NCBI GenBank assembly: GCA_035041965.1 | Contig: JAPYMA010000652.1 | Location: 28,759-92,758, forward strand | DNA length: 64,000 bases | Origin: Anisakis pegreffii | Lineage: Eukaryota; Nematoda; Chromadorea; Rhabditida; Anisakidae | Direction: 5' to 3' | In this document: in pieces, positions 25,119-35,900 of the stretch | Position numbering within the stretch: position 1 is the stretch's first letter | How the letters are laid out: each line of letters starts with the position of its first letter | The notes under the pieces: generated by a model | Database searches by the model: none | Told to the model about the DNA's origin: nothing | Seen by the model: only the letters and a program-made list of their open reading frames with translations | Made by a program: the position numbers and the translations under genes

Positions 25119-28100
25119 ATGGCCGATCGACAGCCTGCGGTAGTAAACAGCGACGACTGTGCTCAACACCGTTCGAAAAGTGCTCCAAAACGAGTGTTTA
25201 ACAGCGACGACGTTGTTACATCCATTTCCGAGCAAATAGAACGGTGCCCAGTAGCTGTCGACTGTTGTCGAGAAAGGGAACTAGAGAGCGGCACGAAACG
25301 AGCGAAGCTGAGTGCTGGAAAGAGTGAAATTAGTGCAAAAAATGTGAGTGAATACCAAGAACGTTTCAAAAACGATGAGTAGTTGCAAGTTGATGTGTAA
25401 GGTTTGCGAAATGCGGACGCTTTTTGCAACGTGAATATAATTTCTGCTGTGCATTTCAGCAGCAGCAGCAGGAAGAATCACAATCCCAACCCAGTTGCGC
25501 CTCTCTCGCCAACGACAAGAAACGTCTCAGGCAAGAGAACAGCATAGACGTATATTACAGTGAAATGCCTTTAAACGTACCATTCCACGTTAAAGATGGT
25601 TTGTTTTGATGATCAGATTTTTTTGGAAGTTTACCTCTCACTTGAAAAAGATCTCTTATTTTCATCCCATTCCGTCGATTTTCCCAATTCTTCTTTCTCG
25701 TACGAAAATCCCAAAATTTTCCACTTTCATCGTTTATTTTTTCATAGTCAACGCGCTTCAAAAAGTTTGATTTTTTGTGTCGAAAATTGGTCATTTTTGT
25801 GCAGTCGTCGTCCTTGCAAAAGTTTGATCGAATTTCTAATGATAAAATAGGGATTTTAGGAATTCGATATTTGAGTCCGTATTGGACAACGTATCGTACG
25901 CGTGCGAAAGGTCGTTGGATTGGACGAAAAATGGTCGAAGTTTTCCGTAAGGAATTCCTCTCGCAAAATGCCAATTATGCGGTATGTTTGTGAGTTTGAC
26001 CACTTTACTAGAGTTGATTTCTGGGAAGAGTGATCGTTGGATCGATTGAGCGGAGTGTATGAAAGGAGCGAGCGCGTTGTTTTGCAGATGGTTGCATGCA
26101 AACTGGGTCGTTTGTTCGTGAACGGTCAGCAAGTGCTTGATCCGGAGTATCGTTTCAAGCCGAACGATGCGATCGTACACGTGGGTCATCGTCACGAACA
26201 CCCGATTCTGGATCGAAAAATCCGTATTCTGGAGAACAGCGCCGATCTGTTGGTGGTCGACAAACCGCCGAGCATGCCGGTGCATGCCTGTGGACAGTAT
26301 CGTCTTCACACAGTAATGGGCTTACTCTACACTCAGTACAACATCGCCGGTCTAAGAGGTACGTTAAGTACATTCGATTTTGGAGTGATGTGAATGAGTG
26401 GTTTTGAAAAATGATTTGTTTAGTGTTGCACAGGCTGGATCGAACAACGTCTGGAGTGCTGATATTCGCAAAAAACTATGAGACCGATTCGGAGGTTTGC
26501 CCATTGCAATTATTATTATTATTATTATATTTAAAGAAGTAATTTAATTATATAATTATTATTATATTTATATAAGTGATGAAATATAATTCACACTTCA
26601 ATGCACGTATATTATTTATAGTTAGATTTACTTTATAACTGTTTTAATGTTTTAGTTCAAGGAAACGCTGAAGGCGGGTGAATGGCACAAGGAGTATGTG
26701 TGCAAAGTGGACGGTGTCTTTCCCGGGTAAATTTCTGATATTCACTTCATTTCCCGTCGTTCGGGCAACATTTCTAAATTGTCATTATTGCTATTATTAT
26801 TTTTACTGTTATTATTATTATTATTCAGTGAAGATGAGGTGTTGTGTGATGAGCCGTTAGGAACGTTAGTGATCTCGATGGGTATACAGTGTGTGCGAGA
26901 AGAAGGTGGCAAGCCGGCACGGACGCGTTTCAGACGGTTGTGGACGGACGGAAAGCGTTTTTCGGTTCTAAAATGCATCTTGGAGACAGGGAGAACTCAC
27001 CAGATTCGAGTGCATTTGCAGTATTTAGGTGGGTGGATGTATTTCAATGAGTATTTGTGAGAACACGAATTATTTGAGTGTTTTTGCTGTGATTATTCTA
27101 GTTAATTGTGAGACTGCGGTGTTGGCGAAATGACCTTGACAATGATACGGTCACGGTCATTTCACCAAAAAATCAGTGAAAAGGAGTGGCGCGTAATGTC
27201 CGCATGAGTATGGCCTGAGGTTTATGCCGACGATACACTTCGGCTGGGCGCCTTCGAAAAATGCTTGGAATTTTGGGCGACATCAATCTACCTATGGAAA
27301 GATCGGACGATTGTAAGCCTGAGCTGTCCGGCTGGAACTCAGCCAGTCTGATTAGCCAGTATGCCTCTTATAGTGGAAGGGGGTTTTTACTTAAATCGTG
27401 GTTGAACAGAGCGTTTATGAGTACGTAGCATTTACTGATACACACACATCAACAATGAGCAGAACAGAATTATGTATCAAAAATATAAGTGTGATTAAGG
27501 TGTGATAAGGTGAGATGATGTTGTAAGAATGACGTGGTGTGTATTACAAAATGCAATATGTTTAGATATATTCATAAATAAGATATAATGATTTGATGAA
27601 GAATAATTATTACATAACGAAGGTGAATCACAAAATTTTCGTGAATATCTGTATTTACGACATCTCTCTGATCTGTTGGTTGTTATCATTAGCATTATTG
27701 CAGTGATAATTCCAGGTTATCCTATAATTGGTGACGAACTATACAATACGGATGTTTGGGGTCCTAATCGTGGAAGGAACGCCGAGTACGGGAAGTCTTA
27801 TGAACAGGTTCGAGGGATTATTGCTTTATATGATATTGTTACTGTTGTTGTAGTTTATTAATATTATTTTAGTCATGTATATAAATATTCAGTTTCCAGC
27901 TATGCAAAGATATAAGTGATGCGCATCGTTACTCGCTATGGCATGAAACTGTGCACCCAGACTACGAGCAGCGTATGGAACGACTCGCGAACGGAGAGGT
28001 ACGAATCTCTTTTAGTTATTCGATTTTAGACAGATTTGGGGCAAAATAAACCGAGTCCGGTCTTGTTAGGGGTAATTTTTTGGATTTGTGAGCTGAGATT

Positions 28101-28422
28101 TGGGCGTAGGGTTGGTCGCCTGAGTTTTTTTTCAAGGGGAAAAGGTTCTGATAACCTGATTTGAGTGGTGTATTCTTAATTTCAGGTTGAACCCGAGCCC
28201 GATAACCTGAAGATGGATGGTCGTCCTGACTACGACCCAATTTGCTTGGGCTGTAATGTGACGAAACGCCGACCGAGCGAATCGCACTTTATGCTGCATT
28301 TGCATTGCCTCAAGTATGAGACTGAAAAGTGGAGTTTTTCGACGGATTTACCGGATTGGGCAGTTGAACCGGCGTGCGAAAGAGTCCCGGAAGAAGCTTA
28401 CGGGAACACCATGATTGGATAA
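25119..28422 (+). CDS. RluA-family pseudouridine synthase (RPUSD2-like), 10 exons
   Basis: RNA pseudouridine synthase of 508 residues; the RPUSD2 group modifies RNA in the eukaryotic cell. Exons: 25119-25343, 25460-25598, 25860-25981, 26088-26358, 26424-26494, 26656-26726, 26829-27028, 27716-27807, 27900-27998, 28186-28422; all nine junctions keep phase. The N-terminal 120 residues are low complexity. Then come the S4-like region KGRWIGRKMVEVFRKEF, the core DLLVVDKPPSMPVHACG, the catalytic motif HRLDRTTSGVLIFAK (Asp is the nucleophile) and the closing motif LETGRTHQIRVHLQYLG. The length is near that of human RPUSD2 (about 545). The ATG follows a TTTTCAG acceptor by 8 bp, which suggests trans-splicing or a 5' UTR intron. 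The last exon has CLGCNVTKRRP, near an RPUSD2-like C-terminal end. Confidence 0.93.
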
Positions 28423-28713
28423 AGTGATTTGTGATTCGTTGTTATGTGTGTTGCCATTGTTTTGATAATTGTTATTGCTGTTTTGATATTGTGAAAATCA
28501 GTGTTGTGATAAATGTTTGAAGTGTTGTAAATGTCGAGTGGTTATCATTCTCGTAATCGCATTATTATCGTTACTGTGACTATATTATCATTACTGTTAT
28601 CATTTTATCATTGATCGTAGCACTGTTGTTGAGGTGATACATGTTACGTATGCGTAAAAGGATAAATAAATTAAATTAACATCATTGGAGGTTTTGACCA
28701 GCGAAGTGTTTCG

Positions 28714-28727
28714 GTTACTATAGTAAC
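28714..28727. promoter_or_regulatory. X-box (RFX/DAF-19 site), distal
   Basis: GTTACTATAGTAAC fits the 14-bp X-box consensus GTNNYYATRRNAAC and is a perfect palindrome (16 bp with flanks). RFX factors such as C. elegans DAF-19 drive ciliary genes through such sites. It is about 1.19 kb upstream of the IFT140 ATG. Confidence 0.6.
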
Positions 28728-29356
28728 CATATGAAAGCAGTCTAGTCTCTCTGTCTCTGTGAGGGAGGCTGCCTAACAAATACAATTCATGGGCTGTTGG
28801 AATGGCACCGATAGTGGGAACGCATCTTTATATCGTCGTTTAGCGAATTTTTTGGTATATTTTTAAATAATGGTTTCGGATAATTTGACTCACGATCAGT
28901 TAAAGTTGAGTTGTCATATGAGGCTGCAAGAGAATATTGCACTTGAATTTAAATTCTAATGGTGATGGTCTTGACATGACCACTGCGAATTCGTGGTCGA
29001 GTTAGTTTGGCATTTGTGCAATTTATTATTTTTATTTGGTGTCATTTGGAAAGGATAGTGGGTGTTTGCGCGCGTGTTTTCAAATGTTTTGTATCATCAT
29101 CATTATCAGTTTAACAATTCGTGCCGTCACGTTGCCCGATGCTGATCAAAACCGTACGTGATTGTATAAACAGACACGCTCCCGCGCACTGTATAAGTGT
29201 GGGTTGAGCGCAGAAGTTGCCCTGTTGTCGGTTTTATCGATGGCGGGTGGTTGGTGAGTGGAGTGGGGTGGTGTTGGGTTGGGTTGTATGTGTTGCGTTC
29301 ACGATTCGGTATTAGGTATGTTGAGCAGCGATATATTTCTTGGCTGCTTTGATGTG

Positions 29357-29370
29357 GTTACTATGGTAAC
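29357..29370. promoter_or_regulatory. X-box (RFX/DAF-19 site), proximal
   Basis: GTTACTATGGTAAC fits the X-box consensus exactly. The near-palindrome extends to 29351-29376. It lies about 550 bp upstream of the IFT140 ATG and about 500 bp upstream of the likely 5' splice acceptor at 29873. The X-box is usually nearer to the start in C. elegans, but che-11 is a classic target. Confidence 0.72.
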
Positions 29371-29903
29371 CACATCGAAGCAACTTTTGTCTTTTGGAGA
29401 AATACGCCATACGCACTGGTATTTTCTATTACACTCCATAAACGGGAGGTATTCGTCAAGTGCTTCTCTGATGATCAGTTTTTGGGCAGTCTCTACTGCT
29501 TGGCATTAACAATAATGTGGTAATAATCAGTGCTATGATTTATGAGTTATGCTGTTTACATGAGACCACCCTTAGAAGCAGCAGCCGTGAAATTGAGATT
29601 GAGAATCTGTCTCTCGCAACGTTGATAAATTTATATCCATATCGGATTTTTGCCACTGCGTTTGATATTCTTTTCAAATGATCAAATCAAATTGATGTTG
29701 CAGTTTGGGAGTGATTCTAAAATAAGCTTCGAAACTTGCATTTACCTTTTCTGATCGTTGGATCCGGTATTTGTCAGTTGAGAAAATTCGCGTATTAATT
29801 ATTAAGCGGCAGTAGCTTGGCCACCACCACCACCAGCAGCAGCAGCAGTACTGTCTTGTTGGTTTGATTTTAGTGGAATGTGGTGGTGCTGAATGGACCG
29901 ATG

Positions 29904-32900
29904 ATGGCTGTTTTGATCGAGGAACGTGTGGAACAAAATATCACGGATACAATTCATGAGCTGCTGGAGTGGCACCAGAAGAGTGGACGCTTCGCAGTAT
30001 CGTCATTCAATCCGAACATCGGTGCCGAAGTGAACTTTTTCACGGAACATGTTTGTTTTGTTTTGTTTTGTTTTTTCTTCTCGTTTTTCATCGAGGGGCA
30101 TTTGCTGGAACCCTGTCAAAATCATGCTATCATTGAACGAACGCATAAGTGCCGATAACTTGAGTCTAAGGCGACGAAGAACTGACGCGCAAGTCGTAGC
30201 TTAAGAGACTAGAGCTGAGCTTAAACTGAGCTCAAGCTTAAGTCAGTCAGTCACCCGAGAAAGGTAGATAATTTGTTTAGTTGCCTATGTTTTGTATCTT
30301 CCTTTTTGGTTTTAATTCCTTCTTTCCCCAATATCAGTTGGGTTTTGGTAGTACACTCGTCATTCTGTTATTATTAAAATTTAACAATGTTCACTTATTT
30401 CGAGCGAATACCCTGTGAAATAAAAAGATTTTTTAAATGCTCTTGGCTGGGATGTGCACAGATGTTGTGCGAACCAGGTACGAACGTTTTCTGTTGCGAA
30501 TGTTGTTCGAAGTCGGCGCGAACGCTTGTTGGGACAGGTTCGAAGTCGACACGAAGGAACGAACAATAGTGTTGTTTTGAGGGTGGTCGCAGTGAGCATG
30601 AGCCGATTCGAAGAGCCGGTGTTCGGTTCACGCAACTGAAATGGCATCCTAACGAGGACTTGATTGTAGTGGCGTCGAACGACGGAGATTTACTGCTGAG
30701 ATATGCAGATGATACAAGTGGTACGCATTATTGATAGCATGCTAGATGCATATAGTCGAAAATCTCGGTGAAGACGACTCTCAGCCAGAATGTAAAAGTA
30801 ACTTTTGGCCAGCAAAAGTTCGCGGCTTGAATGTAAAAAATTTGACGAAGATTTCGATCAAATTGCATAGGCAAGCGATAAACGAGATATATTTCTATTT
30901 ATAGAGTTCCACCTACCTGCGGATGATACAGAGCCGTTAGTCGAGATCTCAAGTATGGTATGGAATTGGAGCGCATCATTGCTACTCACTGCTGATAAGG
31001 TATGCGCTAAACATTTGCGTGACTTTCCGTCTGAAAATTGAGGCATTTTGCACACGGCATCGCGTATGAATACGTGTGTCTCGCATGAGCGATTGTTGCT
31101 TGTTTTTGATCGCGTCTTTTGATCGTGTTTCAGAGTGGAATTGTGGCACTGAATAGGATTGACACGAAGAAACTACGTCAAAGTAAACGTGTGCAAAAAC
31201 TGACTATTCCAGAGGGTATTAACTGTGCGTTGAGCAAACAATTACACGGGTATTACTCATTTTCTATAACTGCTGCAGGTCACTTGTATTTTATCATTGT
31301 CTTAAGTCGGTGATTGAATTTGATCAGTTCGTCTGAAGCATAAGCCTGATCGATTGAAGGAAGTCTCATTAAGTTGAACTGACTTTAATTTTGGACCTGG
31401 CTCAGGGCACGACCTTACAAAAAGGCGGCATAAGCCTGAGCTCAGTCACGAGGTTGATCCCTCTTACTGAAGTCTAAGCCTGAGAGCCTACACGGATGAC
31501 GATCCATCCCATCAGATATTCTCAACTAAATACGGCATGTTCACGTAAAGGATGAGTAAAATATTGGTTGCTGTACAGCAAAATTTGATTTTGCAGTGTA
31601 TTTGTTTCAACGACAAAACAGAAAGTGCCTGATAAGGCAGTTAACGTCTCCTCTACTGCACCGACCACCGCAGCAGTACAACAAGCAACATCAATTGACG
31701 CAGGTGCTACTAGTCCAGCGGCAGTTCCGCACGAACAAACAACGGCACTTGGTGAAAATGTCATTGAGCTGACAGCACGGCCAGAAATGGTCAGTCGGTC
31801 TCTTTCTCGTCTTCACTGGAATATGCTGCCTCACGAGGCCATTCTTTTCAGATAATCCGGATAAATTTCGCAGATTCTGATAGTGAGTGATATGATTTCG
31901 CTTTCAGGGTCAATCGCCTAAAAGCTCTTCTGTGGACAACAATAGTAGGCGGCCGCCCTCCACAACAGCAGCAGCAGCGACTTTGGCCCGCGCCAAATCG
32001 GCACGGGAGGATTTGGCCTTTTTTTTGCTGGGTGGCCAAAGCGGTGGTGTGTATCTGTTGGTCGAGCGGGGCGATAACACTCAACCCACAAAAATATTTC
32101 AGGTCGGTGTTTTAAGAAGATGACCTCAATTCACCTATTTTTCAAAGCAAGCGTTTCAAACCTAGTGGCACCATCACCCAGAAATTCATTTTTCAAATTT
32201 TCATCATTTCTGTCACTTTCAATTAATAATTCTGGTTCATTTTTGGTATCGAGTCTAGGCATCCTTCTTCCGGCACTTGTTTACTTTGGGGGGAGGGGGT
32301 CGCTAACGTGCGACCCCCCTCCCTCCCCCAAAGTAAACAAGTGCCCTTCTTCCAATGGTGGACAAATTTTAGGTAGAAAACGCAGTTGTTCATCTTCTTG
32401 AAATTGAATCTAAGTCGTTATTGCTGGCGCTGGGCGATGATTTAATGCTGTATCAGCTGATGATGACAGTGGTGGACGGACGAACAGTCAAGTTGGTCGA
32501 AAAATTGCGAGTGAGTGCTGTTTGAGTTGAAAAACGCCAAAACCTAGTGTCAGGATAATGTCATAGGACGGCCAAAATTGGCATAGTTTGATTACCAAAT
32601 TGATCATCAACGGTATTTCAGGTGAAATTGACTGGAAAATGGCCGAATTTTGGTATGATAATGACCGAAGAGGGTGTTTTGGCAATGTGTAACTCTACAA
32701 AGGATGTGCGGTATGTAGTTTCTTTGAGACGGAATATTCGGAATTGCGTTTCATCATTTTTGACTTTCGGTCTGCACTCAATGATTTGTAAATAATTTGA
32801 TTTGCAACAGCACTCAATGGAGATTTGCAATTCCGGTACGCAAATAAGCGCAAATTGTTCAAAGACTAACTGATTATTCAGAATATCAACTGGTTCAGGA

Positions 32901-35900
32901 TATGGAATCTGAACAGCGAAGATAATGGCACAATTTCATTGCGAACCTCAAAAGGCTTCTCAGCTGGTGATTGCGTTATGTGCATCTCGTATTCAGCACG
33001 AAAAGGTACTTCGATCAGTTAGTTTCTCTTGACAGACTCCATTTCGAGCTTAAACACATACTCCTCTTCAGGGTTTGCTTCGGGGTTTCAGTGTTCAACA
33101 GGACGCAATGTTTCAGGATGCCTCTCCGGTGGTACGTCAGATGGGAAAGTGGCCACTTGGAAGCGTCGACGTGAACGTGGGAGCGATACGGACAGCATCG
33201 AAGAGGAATGGAAGCTTCAGGAAGCTGTCGATATTGGCACTCAGGTCAGTGTCTATGTCTTTACAACAATTAATTTGTGATCAATTGATTTGTGAGCAAT
33301 TGATCACAAATTAATTGTTGTAATAATGAGTTGAGGTAGAAGTTGTTCAGGTGGTGATGGTACGTTGGGCGAACACTTGCAATTCGCTGGCCGTTTCGAC
33401 GGGATTCGCAGTGACAATTCTGAAGGAGCAACCGATCCTGTCGTGTATGGGCGAGAATGTAGGCGAACATTCAGGGATTGATTATTCGTCGCATTTGATT
33501 CCTTCCATAGATCGCTGAAATATCCACTCACTCACCTTACTGTAGGGAAATTTCAAGGCTTTTTTTTCAGTTGGTCGCAATTCAAACCGGCAATATGAGT
33601 TTGTCATTGGTGCGACTGAAACCAATTGCCGAGCAACAGGAGGTGAAGTTGACCATCTCAGTGAAGGGTATTTTCGTCGGTGAGAAGCAGTTCGCTGTAT
33701 GGAATCATGAACAGGTGAAGCTTTTTGTGTATAATCAAACTATGCTGGCACTTTTTTACTTTAGGGGGGGAGGGGTCGCATGCGAGCAAGCTCGCGTACA
33801 ATGATATAAACGCGCTCGCACACTACGAACGACGCTTTCACATGGACCGAGGCCACGCCTACTGCGTATAGCTTCAGCCTAAGCCTAGGCTTGAGCTCGC
33901 TTGCCAGCCTCTGTTGTAGTTTCGAGCAATCTGAGGCTACGCTTAGATGAGGCTGAGGTCAAACTTAGGCTGAGGCCATGTGCAGTGGGCGTGGCATGCA
34001 CGAGCGTGCTTGCGTGCGACTCCCCCCCAAAGTAAAAAAAGTTCCTCCCCAACAATGTTTGCCTCCGAGCGCAATGCCAAATTTCAGATTTTCATCTATG
34101 ATGTTCTCGACTCGAACAATGCTCCGTTAAAAGCACACGTAGCGTCGAGTTTTGCGTGTGTTGTCTCCGGAGTGGGTATTTTCGAACAGAATGTCTACTG
34201 CTTGGAGGCAGATAGAATAAATGTTCGAACCATGCAAGTTGGTTGATTGGACATATCTTTTAAGTGTGCACTTTGATTGGTTGTCGTCAACCGGTTGCGG
34301 TTTTCAGGGTACAATAAAACAAACTTTATCGATGCCTGAAATGGAGGGTGATGCACATTTAATTGATATACGCAAATGGTGGCTATGCGTTGCCACCTCG
34401 AACGGTTTCATCCGAATGTACGATCTTAGCAGAAGGTTAGCTTAGCTCTGCACCTGCACTTGAGAAGCATTTCATGAGGCGCGCAAAAGTAAAACTCTTG
34501 TTACGTTCTTCAGAGAGGCCAAACAACAGTATCATTCCAAGTATGTGGTTGAATCGATCGACGGATTTCATCGGTTTCTAATGGTGAAACTAAATAATGA
34601 CGGAACTCGTGTTAGTTTCACGTGTACAGTCGGCACTTCTAAAGAGGTGAGGGCTTAGGCTTTTTTTTCAAGAAAATTCTAAATTCAGAGAAAATAACCC
34701 TTGAATGCATATCAGCGAAAAGCTCGCTGCTAAATCATTACTTACGATTAATAAACCTTATAATTAGCATTCGTCGGAATTGGTAGCTAGCGCAGCTGTC
34801 AGCTGCAACGAATGCTAATTGTAAGATGAAAGAAAGTTTTATTTATTCAAATTCAAATTGTACGCGTTTCGATAAGTACTTTGAATGTGTATCTCGTACT
34901 TTTTATTATAAAAAATTTTACTTGTCACGGTTGGAATAATCGTGCGTTGCTGGTAGACAGTTGTTGATTTTTTGTGTTGTTAGGTACAGTACTCATGCTT
35001 GAGCGTTTGGGATGCAGAATCGGACACAATCGCGTTTTTCAATTTCGCCACCGGTATGACCGATCAGCAACAGTACGAGGCTGAAGCGGACGCGGCGCTT
35101 GCGCTCGGTCAACGACCCATGACGGCGGCTGTCAGGTAGATTTTTTGTGTTGCTGTGGTGATGGTGGCGTAGCGTTCCGGAATTCGTGCTTGTCAGTTGG
35201 GTGAGGGTAAACGGGTGCTCGAGTCTGAATTCACAACCTGACTTCAACATGTAGTAGTGGGATTTGTTGAAGATCACCAAATTAGGTTTTATGAAATTAT
35301 ATTCTGTTAGTGTTTGAATTTTGAACTTGAATTGTGTACGTGTGTATTTTTTCTCTTTTGGTGTTTATTTTAGGAAGATCGAAAAAGAGCAATCTAGATA
35401 TCGTATGGTTGAGCATACGCCCGGCGTACATTGTTGGGATGCGGAAGATCCCAGATTTCTCATCTGCGAGGCGAACCATCGTAACTCTGATCTGGTAAGC
35501 ATCACTAGCTGCCTTCAGAAAATCTTCGACCGCATATATTTTTCGGTAACTTTTCAGTATCAGTTTATTCAGCGTTTGAAAACGAAAACAAGCTGCCGAA
35601 AGTGGAAAGCTCAGATTTTACCGCAAATCATTTGATATGAAAGCGATAAGTTGGGCCATCATCAGCAAATCGATTGTATTGTGAGCCGATCCTCACTTGC
35701 CGGATATTTTAGGGTCCGAACTACTTGCTGAGTATGTTCGTCACTTCAGAGCACGGTCTCCAAATGCAAGACGTCCAACCACGCTCGGCAAAATGCGAGG
35801 CACTGTTTGGGGTGGCAGTACCGTTTCTGTATTTCATCAGAAAGGTGCGTGAATGGAAGTTTTTTTTGGAAGCAGCAGCAGAAAACTGCAAGTGCGGAAA

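Larger units (their letters stand above)
28423..29903. other. promoter region of IFT140 with two X-boxes
   Basis: About 1.5 kb between the pseudouridine synthase stop and the IFT140 start, both on the plus strand. It holds two palindromic X-box sites and a (CCA/CAG)n tract at 29822-29848. No coding exon seen. Confidence 0.55.
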
